64,000 nt of DNA from a virus. Shown piece by piece: positions 18,140 through 25,794 of this stretch (position 1 is the stretch's first letter; each line of letters begins with the position of its first letter). The notes beneath the pieces were generated by a model, which was given only the letters and a program-made list of their open reading frames with translations, was not told the DNA's origin and made no database searches. The position numbers and the translations under genes were made by a program. Location of the stretch: IMG/VR virus record IMGVR_UViG_3300044858_001565, positions 16,517-80,516 of that record. One strand, written 5' to 3'.

Positions 18140-18468
18140 CAGGTTGTAATCTTTAGACCTGGAGCCTTAACGCCCTTGTCGGGCACCACGATTCCGCTGC
18201 CGAACGCAGAACTGAATTCATTCATAAGGTCAGTCATGGGTTCAGCAGTGAACATTACATACGATGCAGGAACAGTGATAGCCTGATCCTTTACCGAAGC
18301 CATCCACGGCACGACCGCGATGTTTGCGCCGCCGCCCTTTGTAGGCACGGGCACAACCATGCACGGATTCTTCAGCGTGTATGCCACGATCTTTTCGCCT
18401 TCAAACTTCTCGGTGACCGATGCAATGAGTTCTTCGCCGGTCTGAACCTTCACGATCTTTATAGCCAT
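18139..18468 (-). CDS. Sm-like-domain protein (109 aa)
   Basis: The opening MAIKIVKVQTGEELIASV, followed by a second strand KIVAYTLKNPCMVVPV, has the two-strand pattern of Sm/LSm (Hfq-like) domains, as in proteins common in T4-like aquatic phages. The N-terminal domain of the protein at 47835-48713 (LRVFKLRSGEEIIGKV) shows the same pattern, so the two may be distant paralogues. The Shine-Dalgarno is AAAAAGGA. It lies between the DNA polymerase and uvsX, implying a replication or RNA-related role, but the fold call is by pattern only. Confidence 0.6.
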   Translation of the reverse strand: MAIKIVKVQTGEELIASVTEKFEGEKIVAYTLKNPCMVVPVPTKGGGANIAVVPWMASVKDQAITVPASYVMFTAEPMTDLMNEFSSAFGSGIVVPDKGVKAPGLKITT

Positions 18469-18502
18469 GATATATCCTTTTTGTAAGAGTTACAGTATGT
18501 AG

Positions 18503-21055
18503 TCAAGCGAACAGAGATTCAAGAGTATTTCGTTCTTCGGGACTCCACCCCACTGCATTTGTGATTGCGCGAAGCGGTTCAAGAAATGTCTTTTCAAATT
18601 GGAGTTGGCGATTGATGTATTTCTCAAGCGCGAACTCCTTTGGGATGGATGACGGAAAACCAATGACACTTTCGTGAAATGGATTGGGTGTCTTCAAGTA
18701 GATGAACTTGATCTTCTCGCCGTCACCGATGGTGCGGTACTTCTTGTCTAGTTTCATCCGCTTTATGTGGTGATTGTACAGCAGCGCACCCTTGACTGCA
18801 ATAGGCGTGGACTTTTTGTATACGGTGCCGCTGTGTGCGTACTCTTCCATTCCCGATACGGATCGGGGAGAAGCCACATCCTCAACAGGCAGGGACATGA
18901 ACTCCTTCTCCGTTGCCTTCACAAACTGCTGAAGTGTGCCCTCGTCGCGCATGAGGATCATCTCAATGGCAGTCTTCAGTGCCTTGCGGACATACGCAGG
19001 AGTGGATGAACGGGCAGTCTCAATACCCATGATCTTGAACTTCGGAGTCTTGTAGCGGACACCCTCTGCATCCCATACGGACAGCATATACCTCTTCTTC
19101 GCAGTCCACACGCCCTGCTCGGCAATGACTTCGCGTCCCATCACCATCTTGTTGGAGTAGGCGTTCATGCAGTCCGCAAGGGTGGCGAACTCCCGCTCAA
19201 TCTGTGGCTGAATCACCCGCTCACAGAATCCGTTCAGGAAGTCCACCACCCGTTGCGTGTCCCGCTCGCCCTTGAAGGACGAATCCACCACCTTGCCAAG
19301 TCTCAAATACACGGAGTCGGTGTCCATGTAGATCACATACACCTCGCCGTCCGTCTTCAGGATGCGGTTCAGGAATCGGTTGAGTGCTTCACCGATCCAT
19401 CGGATGCTCAATTGCCCTGAAAGCGTGATGGCTTCCGCAAGCGCCACATCAAAGAATCTGAAGTATTGGTTGCCGATTGCGCCGTATGCGGAGTTCAACT
19501 GAATCTTACGCACCAACTGAAAGTTGTGATACTTGGAAATCTCGTATTCAATCTTTCGCCGCTCGGACTCGGGAGCGTTCTTGTCCAATTCCACAAGCCG
19601 CTTCTGTGCTGCAATCATCAGGCTCTTGTAGTGCTTGCGTTCCACATACATCTTTTCCATCAGTTCGGGAAGGAAGCCTTGGCGGTCGCGGACGAACGCA
19701 ACACCGTTTGCGGCAACACTCGCCCCGTCTGCCTTCGCAGCGTTGAGATATTCCGCAGGATCAACAAACTCCTTCACCGACTCTCCGCTGTTGCGGGACA
19801 GCAAGGACTCTGGAGTAATGCTCCCGCGCCGCCACACGGGATTGGTGTGCTTTGTCTCGGGCGAGATGTTGTACTGCATGATGAGGTGTGGATACAGGGA
19901 GTTCAGGTCAAAACTCACCACCCAATCGTGCTTGCCCACGATGGGGTCCATCACATACGCACCCGCGTACTGATCGTCTTTCTTTTGTTCGGTCTTCTGC
20001 GGGATCACCATGCCCTTGCTCATCAGGTGGTGGTGGATGATGGCATCCCATGTGCGAACTTGGGAAAACACATCCTCAAAGTTCACCCGTGCCGAATACG
20101 CAAGGGCTACAGCCAGTTCCATCAGTTTCAGTTTGGATTCCAAGCGGTCAACGAGCCGCACATCCTGAAGGTTATACTCCATGAACTTCTGAAAGTTCTG
20201 TGCGTAGAATTCCTGAATCGTTTCGTATTCCGCATACGACAGTTTTTCCTCACCCAACTCCACCTTGGAAATGTGGTTCAGGGAATACGCTTCCTGCTTC
20301 ACATAGGTGAAAGTCCTGTACAACTCAAGGTAGTCAAGGGTGGCTACACCGCTAATCACATACGCGGTCTGATCGCGTCCCATGCGGTTCACCACAGTCT
20401 CGCGCAGTCTGCCCCACGGCGAGAGGGAGTTTCCCCATCCTTCTTCAAGATAGTTCATCCGTGCCACAAGGTACGGAATGTCAAAGAAACGGATGTTCCA
20501 TCCTGTCACGATGTCGGGATCAAGGAACTTCCACAGTTCAATGAATCCCGCGAGGAGTTCTCGTTCGTCATCGTAAGGAATGCAGGACACTCCCTCTCCC
20601 TCAATATGAAAGTCTCCCAAGCCTAGCACATAGGTCTTGTCACCCATTGAGATCGTGATCGCAATGACTCGCTCCGTGGGAGCGGAGGGCGTGGGAAAAC
20701 CGCCGTCACACGATGTCTCAATGTCCAAGTTGGCTATGCGGAGGCTGCTGAAGTCATAATCCACTTCATTGGGAAACTCCTTGTAAAGGTATTGGTAAAC
20801 AAAGTTCGTGTTGCCGTAGATTGGATAGTTCCCCACATCCTTGAACTTATCCATGAACTCTCGGGCTTCTCCAATACCGTCAAACTGCACAGGCTGCACA
20901 GGCTTGCCGTTGATGGTGGTGAACTCCCCCGCCTCCTTGGACGGAATGTATAGTGTGGGACAGAACGGAACGCGGAGGTGCTGCCTCTGCCCGTTCTTCC
21001 ATCCACGATACAGGATGTTCTTGCCACGAATATCAACGGAAGTGTAGAAGTCCAT
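18503..21055 (-). CDS. 43: DNA polymerase, family B (T4 gp43-like)
   Basis: This is the replicative polymerase with 3'-5' proofreading. The exonuclease site starts with NLDIETS (Asp and Glu at about residues 111 and 113). Polymerase motifs follow in order: motif A SFDLNSLYPHL, motif B QLNSAYGAIGN and motif C YMDTDSVYL. The start is placed at the ATG at 21055 (MDFYTSVDIRG), which shares one base with the stop of the GroES-like gene (TAATG) and has GTGGAG upstream. The longer in-frame extension would lie over that gene and looks noncoding. The result is 850 aa (T4 gp43 is 898). Confidence 0.96.
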   Translation of the reverse strand: MDFYTSVDIRGKNILYRGWKNGQRQHLRVPFCPTLYIPSKEAGEFTTINGKPVQPVQFDGIGEAREFMDKFKDVGNYPIYGNTNFVYQYLYKEFPNEVDYDFSSLRIANLDIETSCDGGFPTPSAPTERVIAITISMGDKTYVLGLGDFHIEGEGVSCIPYDDERELLAGFIELWKFLDPDIVTGWNIRFFDIPYLVARMNYLEEGWGNSLSPWGRLRETVVNRMGRDQTAYVISGVATLDYLELYRTFTYVKQEAYSLNHISKVELGEEKLSYAEYETIQEFYAQNFQKFMEYNLQDVRLVDRLESKLKLMELAVALAYSARVNFEDVFSQVRTWDAIIHHHLMSKGMVIPQKTEQKKDDQYAGAYVMDPIVGKHDWVVSFDLNSLYPHLIMQYNISPETKHTNPVWRRGSITPESLLSRNSGESVKEFVDPAEYLNAAKADGASVAANGVAFVRDRQGFLPELMEKMYVERKHYKSLMIAAQKRLVELDKNAPESERRKIEYEISKYHNFQLVRKIQLNSAYGAIGNQYFRFFDVALAEAITLSGQLSIRWIGEALNRFLNRILKTDGEVYVIYMDTDSVYLRLGKVVDSSFKGERDTQRVVDFLNGFCERVIQPQIEREFATLADCMNAYSNKMVMGREVIAEQGVWTAKKRYMLSVWDAEGVRYKTPKFKIMGIETARSSTPAYVRKALKTAIEMILMRDEGTLQQFVKATEKEFMSLPVEDVASPRSVSGMEEYAHSGTVYKKSTPIAVKGALLYNHHIKRMKLDKKYRTIGDGEKIKFIYLKTPNPFHESVIGFPSSIPKEFALEKYINRQLQFEKTFLEPLRAITNAVGWSPEERNTLESLFA

Positions 21056-21318
21056 TATCGCTCCACTACGGCAACCCAATCCTGATGCACCATGTCCTTG
21101 TCTTCGTGACCCTGCCCCTTGTTCTGTGTACGATCCCAAAGAACACGGTCACCTACGCGAATGTCTTCCGACAGTTTATCACCGATTGCCACAACCGTAG
21201 CCCAAATGTAGCGAGAATTGATTATTTCGTTGTAAACAATTCCTGCCGATGTGGTGGTCTGACCTCCAAGGTGAGACTGCACCCAAATCCATTTTCCAAT
21301 TGGCTTGAATTTACCCAT
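21055..21318 (-). CDS. GroES-like co-chaperonin (87 aa)
   Basis: GroES-fold proteins cap the GroEL chamber; phage versions (T4 gp31, RB49 CocO) help fold the major capsid protein. Landmarks match GroES in order: an AGIV that would precede the mobile-loop region, VVAIGDKL, VGDRVLWD, and a C-terminal WVAVVER strand. The mobile-loop segment itself is degenerate (GGQTTTSAGI). Length (87 aa) is close to bacterial GroES (about 97). It overlaps the methyltransferase gene by 8 bases and the polymerase gene by 1. Alignment was by eye, so a general beta-barrel protein cannot be excluded. Confidence 0.65.
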   Translation of the reverse strand: MGKFKPIGKWIWVQSHLGGQTTTSAGIVYNEIINSRYIWATVVAIGDKLSEDIRVGDRVLWDRTQNKGQGHEDKDMVHQDWVAVVER

Positions 21319-22276
21319 TTAGAATCTCCTCAAGTGTTTGTGGAACGGCTTCCTTGATCCGTTCCTCTGCGATTTTAACATATTCAGGATTCAGTTCTGT
21401 TCCGATGTAGTTGCGTCCATTTTTGAGTGCAACCACAGCAGTGGTGCCGCTGCCTGTGAACGGATCAAACACAGTGCCTCCCACGGGGCATCCTGCCAGC
21501 ACACACGGCTCAATCAGGTTCTCGGGATACACCGCAAAGTGTGCGCCCTTGTAGCCTTTTGAGTTTACCGTCCAGACAGACCGCTTGTTTTTTAGTCCAC
21601 TACTCAAATTACCAACAGCCTTCATGTTACCGTTGGTCTTTGCTCCACCGTTTGCTCGGGTAGAACCAGTTTGTGATTGGATGTTCTGTTGTAGTCGTGA
21701 AACGGAACTTTCTGCCAGTGGCTCCTTGATGGCTTCAAAATCGTAGTAATACTTGGGCTTCTTGGACAGAAGGAAGATGTATTCATGCGACTTTGTGCAG
21801 CGGTCTTCCACGCTTTCGGGCATGGGATTTGGCTTGCTCCAAATTATGTCCTGCCGCAGATACCACCCGTCCGCTTGCAGCGCAAAGGCTACGCGCCAAG
21901 GAATGCCAATCAAGTCCTTGGTCTTCAGCCCCTTCTGATCTTTGCGGTTTGCAGGAACAAAGTCTGAAGGCATTCCGCGCTGACCGCCCTGAGTCTGCGG
22001 GGGCGGGGCGCAGTTCTTTGCGCTCATGTACGAGTCGCCAAGGTTCAGCCACAGGGTGCCGTCATCACGCAGGATACGGCGCACCTCGCGGAATACTTCG
22101 GTCATCTTCTGCACATAACCCTCAACGGTGTCTTCTTGACCGATCTCGCTGTCCCCGCCACCGTAGTCGCGGAGTCCGAAATAGGGAGGTGATGTAATGC
22201 AAGTGTTAACGATTCCATCGGGCAGCGTCTTCATGCCCTCAATGCAGTCTCCGACAATAATGCGGTGGGTGTTCAT
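21311..22276 (-). CDS. DNA methyltransferase of a restriction-modification pair (beta-class, SPPY motif)
   Basis: This enzyme transfers a methyl group from S-adenosylmethionine to an exocyclic amino group in DNA. Motif IV (TSPPYFG, about residues 28-34) comes first and motif I (FDPFTGSGTT, near residue 270) last, the beta-class order. SPPY is usual for N4-cytosine methylases, though some N6-adenine enzymes use it. Between them is a TRD-like region (KSHEYIFLLSKKPKYYYDFEAI). M.BglII is, as I recall, an N4-cytosine methylase, which fits the partner gene. It lies 21 bases downstream of a BglII/BstYI-like endonuclease on the same strand. The Shine-Dalgarno is weak (TGGAATAATAG), so expression may depend on the upstream gene. 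Confidence 0.88.
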   Translation of the reverse strand: MNTHRIIVGDCIEGMKTLPDGIVNTCITSPPYFGLRDYGGGDSEIGQEDTVEGYVQKMTEVFREVRRILRDDGTLWLNLGDSYMSAKNCAPPPQTQGGQRGMPSDFVPANRKDQKGLKTKDLIGIPWRVAFALQADGWYLRQDIIWSKPNPMPESVEDRCTKSHEYIFLLSKKPKYYYDFEAIKEPLAESSVSRLQQNIQSQTGSTRANGGAKTNGNMKAVGNLSSGLKNKRSVWTVNSKGYKGAHFAVYPENLIEPCVLAGCPVGGTVFDPFTGSGTTAVVALKNGRNYIGTELNPEYVKIAEERIKEAVPQTLEEILNG

Positions 22277-22297
22277 ATACTATTATTCCACATAATT

Positions 22298-22882
22298 CTA
22301 CTTGTCTGATATTCCTATAACGACAACTGGAACAGAAGGGGATGTGTTTCCTATCATGTTTAAATCCCACACTAATTGTTCGTAACATGATACACCACTA
22401 CACATAGATTCCGCAAATCTTTTTGTTGGAACTATTTCTACACCACAGTCTATTAATCCTAGTTTCTTAAAAACTGGAATCTTTCCTAGAATGTCATAGA
22501 CCATGAATGAATATTTACCAAACTGAACTTCCACTCCAACTTTAGATTTTACAAAATCAATTTCTCTGAAACCTTTCAAAAATTTGGTTTGGGGCACAAC
22601 CCCGTCCTTGTACTGAAGAGGAACATAATCACAGTCTATTCTCTTTCTTTCCCACCCACCATCAATATCTTGTGTTCCGAAGAGTCTTTTAAACTCCGAA
22701 TTCAATTTCACCTGACTATACAGAAGTTTTCCTTTCATCTTCTTCTCTTTGCTAACCTTCGTTTTAAACTTACGAGCATTTATCTTTTCTATAACTGTCT
22801 GAATTTGTTTTAACTCGCAATTATGATATTCGTTCATAAACTCTATACCACCATTGAACGAATAAATTGAAGATATTTTCAC
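22298..22882 (-). CDS. Type II restriction endonuclease, BglII/BstYI-like
   Basis: I place the start at a GTG at 22882 (VKISSIYSFNGGIEF) because AAAGGAG stands 8 bases upstream and the opening resembles BstYI-type enzymes; the longer frame would overlap speD. The 194-aa protein has the BglII-family catalytic pattern: D109, then E118 and Q120 in DFVKSKVGVEVQF. The D-to-E spacing of 9 matches BglII D84, E93 and Q95. KVSKEKKMKGKLLYS and a C-terminal VPVVVIGI strand also look like BstYI as I remember it. BstYI cuts RGATCY and BglII AGATCT. Two sampled lines are 35-40% G+C against about 55% nearby, suggesting recent transfer. No other fold fits as well. Confidence 0.82.
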   Translation of the reverse strand: MKISSIYSFNGGIEFMNEYHNCELKQIQTVIEKINARKFKTKVSKEKKMKGKLLYSQVKLNSEFKRLFGTQDIDGGWERKRIDCDYVPLQYKDGVVPQTKFLKGFREIDFVKSKVGVEVQFGKYSFMVYDILGKIPVFKKLGLIDCGVEIVPTKRFAESMCSGVSCYEQLVWDLNMIGNTSPSVPVVVIGISDK

Positions 22883-22904
22883 TTGCTGGTCTCCTTTACG
22901 ATAA

Positions 22905-23300
22905 TCATCTGATATCTCCGTATCCCATCCCACGCACAAAGAAATGCTCTTCGTGCTGCTGAAACCCAAAGCACTCCCGTGCGTAGTCAAGAATGATCTG
23001 CTTGTCAAACTTGTTGCACGAATACACATCAAGGGTAATGAATCGCTTTGGTTCCATTGAGTGAATCTGAATACCGCTCTCAATGAGTGGAACCCATCCG
23101 CTGACTCCTGCCTTGTCGGGATAGAGTTCCACACCAAAAGCAGTTGGACCGTGAATCACGATGGGCTGACTCATGCGGGTCATGCCGATCTTGTCCACCA
23201 CTCGCTCAAGAAAGCGGTAGTGGAGTTCTAGATCATCGGCTGCACCGATGCGACAGTTGTACATATCAAGGTAATACGAATATCCGAATGGCTTGCTCAT
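22905..23300 (-). CDS. speD: S-adenosylmethionine decarboxylase proenzyme (SpeD-like)
   Basis: SpeD makes decarboxylated AdoMet for spermidine synthesis and activates itself by cleaving before a serine that becomes the pyruvoyl group. In this 131-aa protein the core motif IESGIQIH places E74-S75 at the cleavage point, H80 five residues after the serine and C95 (DVYSC) twenty after it. That is the same spacing as Ser63, His68 and Cys83 of the Thermotoga enzyme. The usual ESHxSIHTWPE is changed to ESGIQIHSMEP. Its ATG overlaps the HNH stop (ATGA). Related genes are known in T4-like cyanophages; here it sits in the accessory island just before the restriction gene. Confidence 0.85.
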   Translation of the reverse strand: MSKPFGYSYYLDMYNCRIGAADDLELHYRFLERVVDKIGMTRMSQPIVIHGPTAFGVELYPDKAGVSGWVPLIESGIQIHSMEPKRFITLDVYSCNKFDKQIILDYARECFGFQQHEEHFFVRGMGYGDIR

Positions 23301-24106
23301 GTGAAAAAATCCTCTAATGTTGGCTTGCTCTTTAGCGGCTTGCCTGTAATCAATGCGTCCAAATCGTCTTCACCCAATCCTAGTCCGTCCGCAAGTTGTC
23401 GCACAAACTCCCATGCTCGTTCAGGGCTGACCCGCTCAGTATACAGGCGGAAATGATCGGGCGCAAGAGCAATCGCTTCGGGAAGGAGTTTTGCATTTTT
23501 TGATTGATTTTCGGAGCCTTCAAGTATTCTCAAGTTGAGGGGGTGATGGATGCCACCGTGAATGATCGGAAGAATATGGTCAATGTGATATTCTCGTCCT
23601 GTCTCCCTTTGGAGTTCTTGGCGAGTGCGTTCTAAAATGAGAAGTTGTTGGTTTTCATTTGCGGTCAAGTGAATTGATGCATTTCTCTCTCTGCATCTTC
23701 GTCTTCTACCTCTTTCCGCTACTCGTTCGGGATTGCGTTCACGCCAAGCCTTGCTTGCTGCCGCTGCTCGTTCGGGATTGCGTTCAGCCCAAGCCTTGCG
23801 TACTGCCGCTGCTCGTTCACGATTGAGTTCACGCCAAGCCTTGTCTGTTTCCGCTTTCCGTTCACGATTGCGTTCAGCCCAAGCCTTGGCTACTGCTGCT
23901 TTCCGTTCACGATTGCGTTCACGCCAAGCCTTGTCTGCTGCCGCTTTCTGTTCACGATTGCGTTCACGCCAAGCCTTGCGTACTGCCAATGCTTGTTCAC
24001 GATTGCGTTCATACCAAGCCTTGGCTACTGCCGCTACTCGTTCACGATTGCGTTCACGATAAGCCTTTTCTGTTGCCTTCTTTTTTTCGGGATCTTTGTA
24101 TGCCAC
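23297..24106 (-). CDS. HNH endonuclease with N-terminal 15-residue helical repeats
   Basis: The N-terminal half (residues 15-134) is eight tandem 15-residue repeats with consensus AWRERNRERAAAVAK, very rich in Arg, Glu, Ala and Lys and probably one long charged helix or repeat array. The C-terminal half has an HNH nuclease core (HIDHILPIIHGGIHHPLNL, with a later NQSKNAKLL), as in small phage and homing endonucleases. The start is a GTG with GGGGGTGA just upstream. It is 269 aa and lies 3 bases after the lysozyme stop. The repeat may bind DNA or the host nucleoid; that is inference. Confidence 0.85.
   Translation of the reverse strand: MAYKDPEKKKATEKAYRERNRERVAAVAKAWYERNREQALAVRKAWRERNREQKAAADKAWRERNRERKAAVAKAWAERNRERKAETDKAWRELNRERAAAVRKAWAERNPERAAAASKAWRERNPERVAERGRRRRCRERNASIHLTANENQQLLILERTRQELQRETGREYHIDHILPIIHGGIHHPLNLRILEGSENQSKNAKLLPEAIALAPDHFRLYTERVSPERAWEFVRQLADGLGLGEDDLDALITGKPLKSKPTLEDFFT
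23705..24064 (-). repeat. Eight 45-bp tandem repeats in the HNH gene
   Basis: Eight in-frame 45-base units encode the 15-residue Arg/Glu/Ala repeat. They are direct, contiguous and translated, with no spacers, so this is not a CRISPR array. Confidence 0.9.
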
Positions 24107-24109
24107 ATC

Positions 24110-24496
24110 TCACCCCCGCATCGCCTTCACGATCTTACGCCAATACTTCAGGGTTCCCGACAGGCGGTGCCCCTTTGGACCGCCGTTGTGAATCCGTGCC
24201 AACTGCTCAACAGTCGCGCCCTTCGGGGCATACCGCGTCCAATACGCACGGATGATCCGCTCCGAATACGCCTTGTCCATGCAGTCACGATACGAGCCGC
24301 CGATGGAAGGATCGTGTTCCACAGCGTCCTGCCAGTACTCGCGCCAAATCTGATACGGACCAATGGCGCGTCCACCGTCACCCACAAGATTCTTGCCACT
24401 GGTGGACTCCACCGCATACATGGCATCAAGCAGAGGACGGGTATCAACGGTGGGGGGAACAAGGCACAGAACTGCGGACAGAATCAAACCAAACAT
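24110..24496 (-). CDS. Exported lysozyme-like (SLT-fold) enzyme (128 aa)
   Basis: A probable muralytic enzyme. The first 17-18 residues (MFGLILSAVLCLVPPTV) look like a signal peptide. The mature part has a lysozyme-type core: AVESTSGKNL with a candidate catalytic Glu near residue 29, GRAIGPYQI, a YxxCMDKAY segment, and the C-terminal ARIHNGGPKG and GTLKYW motifs often seen in small phage lysozymes. An export signal with no visible holin suggests secretory release, or it may be a structural muramidase. It overlaps the uvsE end by 13 bases. Confidence 0.75.
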   Translation of the reverse strand: MFGLILSAVLCLVPPTVDTRPLLDAMYAVESTSGKNLVGDGGRAIGPYQIWREYWQDAVEHDPSIGGSYRDCMDKAYSERIIRAYWTRYAPKGATVEQLARIHNGGPKGHRLSGTLKYWRKIVKAMRG

Positions 24497-25416
24497 GGCG
24501 AGTAGACCTTTCTGTACTCTAGTAGAGCCAAATCCTTTGCTTTGGCTTCAATCATCACATCGTACTCCACCGTATCCGACAGTGGAGGAATTTCCTTGCG
24601 AATGTAGTCGGAGTGGGCTTGCGGTCGCGCACCTTCCTTGGATTCGGAGTAGTGAACTTTTGGAATCTCGCAGAAGCCGCTCCATGTGCGGAATGCCATG
24701 TCTGCTGCTTCGCGCAGGGACTCCTGCTGACAGAAGCGGTGGTGGTGGATGTCCAACACTAGTTTCACAGTGCAGTGCTTGCCAACCTCCTTGAACAGTT
24801 CGGTCATGCTCCACATTGAGGGCTTGTCATCGTTCTCAAGTGTGAGCCGCCGCTTGATGTTGTCAGGGAGTCGGGAGAACTCGCGGAGAAACCGCCCTGC
24901 GGTTTGGTGCTTGTCGCCGTAGACTCCGCCCATGTGGATGTTGATGGCAAACTCGTCCCCGTAGCCCAACAGGTCTGCAATGAGCGAGTGCATTTGGAGA
25001 CACAGCACACTCTTCTTAACGGTGTCGGGATCAGGGGACGCAATACAGGTGTAAGGACCGGGATGGCACGACAGGCGCAACCCGTTTGCCTTGCCGTAGT
25101 CCCCTGCTGCCTTCAGTGCCGCACGGATTGCCCCTTCGTGTTGTGGGGACAACTTCCCGATCCCGTAGCCAAGTGTGGGGTGATCCATGAACGGAAACAT
25201 CCCGCTGCCAATGCGGAAGAATCGAATCCCGTTGGCAACATTCCACTGTAGGATGGGGAGGAGATCGGCAGCGTTCCGCGCACCAAGTTCTCCCACACGC
25301 TCTAGAGAAAAGCGATCCATCCGCAGGGTTCGGTCTGTGAAGAACCGATCCTTTGCTTTCCGTCCCTCACACAGGGACAGGTTTTGACAGGCGTAGCCTA
25401 GGTGTCGGATGGGCAT
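24484..25416 (-). CDS. uvsE: UV damage endonuclease (UvsE/UVDE family)
   Basis: UVDE nicks DNA 5' of UV photoproducts and starts alternative excision repair. Family motifs appear in order: LGYACQNLSL at the N-terminus, ILQWNVANGI, FRIGSGMFPFMDHP, LSCHPGPY, INIHMGGVYGDK, LTLENDD, LDIHHH, KVHYSESK and a final MIEAKAKDLAL. The His/Glu/Asp metal ligands of the TIM barrel are all in place. Length 310 aa is normal. A strong extended -10 box lies 6 bases before the ATG, so the mRNA may be leaderless. This replaces the role of T4 DenV. Confidence 0.92.
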   Translation of the reverse strand: MPIRHLGYACQNLSLCEGRKAKDRFFTDRTLRMDRFSLERVGELGARNAADLLPILQWNVANGIRFFRIGSGMFPFMDHPTLGYGIGKLSPQHEGAIRAALKAAGDYGKANGLRLSCHPGPYTCIASPDPDTVKKSVLCLQMHSLIADLLGYGDEFAINIHMGGVYGDKHQTAGRFLREFSRLPDNIKRRLTLENDDKPSMWSMTELFKEVGKHCTVKLVLDIHHHRFCQQESLREAADMAFRTWSGFCEIPKVHYSESKEGARPQAHSDYIRKEIPPLSDTVEYDVMIEAKAKDLALLEYRKVYSPCLV

Positions 25417-25422
25417 GGGTGC

Positions 25423-25428
25423 AGTATA
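25423..25428 (-). promoter_or_regulatory. Extended -10 promoter of uvsE (TGCTATACT)
   Basis: The minus strand reads CTGCTATACTGCACCC then ATG. TATACT with a TG one base upstream is a classic extended -10 site, which needs no strong -35, and none is seen. The expected start point falls on or next to the A of the ATG, implying a leaderless mRNA. Confidence 0.55.
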
Positions 25429-25467
25429 GCAGACGGCATTATTTCAATCTACCGTGGACTGAATATT

Positions 25468-25794
25468 TTACGGCTTCTGTGCTTCTTTGTCTTTCAAATA
25501 TGCAGCAAGCAGCACCATGTAATTAATAACATCCACACAGGTGTCCTTGAAAGACTCGTCCTTGATGTGCATCTTACCAGCGCGGACAAACGAGGACAGG
25601 CGACTCATCTTGTCCGTGAGGCGCACCATGAACCCCTGCTCTGTCTTGCAGATGCCCATAGCCTCCACACGGGTAAAGTTTGCAAACGGCTCAAGCCCTT
25701 CGTTTCCTGCGTAGTCCCGATTCTTCAGGCTCATCAGGTCACGGGCTTCCTTTGTGATCTCTTCGTGAAACTTCAGCAGTTCATCTCGGGTCAT
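25468..25794 (-). CDS. DUF1599/Nmad1-type protein (108 aa)
   Basis: This protein matches the DUF1599 pattern (as I recall, also named nucleotide-modification-associated domain 1): an N-terminal helix, KNRDYAGNE, EPFANF, a GFMVRLTDKMSRL helix and DESFKDTCVDVINY. The acidic helices resemble MazG-like pyrophosphatases, so it may hydrolyse or bind a nucleotide, but the activity is not certain. The start is the ATG at 25794 (MTRDELLK), overlapping the dUTPase stop (ATGA) with CAGGAG upstream. Neighbouring dut supports a nucleotide-pool role. Confidence 0.8.
   Translation of the reverse strand: MTRDELLKFHEEITKEARDLMSLKNRDYAGNEGLEPFANFTRVEAMGICKTEQGFMVRLTDKMSRLSSFVRAGKMHIKDESFKDTCVDVINYMVLLAAYLKDKEAQKP

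Noticed and set aside
17103-18149. Plus-strand open frame of 348 codons opposite uvsX
   Set aside because: Antisense to clear genes (uvsX and its 57-residue neighbour), no motif; shadow frame.
19466-20626. Plus-strand open frame of 386 codons
   Set aside because: It lies entirely antisense to the polymerase gene, has no ribosome-binding site or recognisable motif, and is explained by codon bias of the real gene.
21056-21139. In-frame 28-residue N-terminal extension of gp43
   Set aside because: It lies inside the GroES-like gene, and the ATG at 21055 has a Shine-Dalgarno and TAATG coupling.
22883-23137. In-frame 85-residue extension of the restriction endonuclease
   Set aside because: It overlaps speD, looks noncoding, and the GTG at 22882 has AAAGGAG at ideal spacing and matches the start of BstYI-like enzymes.
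23705-24064. Regular 45-base repeats that might suggest CRISPR
   Set aside because: Units are contiguous, in frame and without spacers; they code for the repeat part of the HNH gene.
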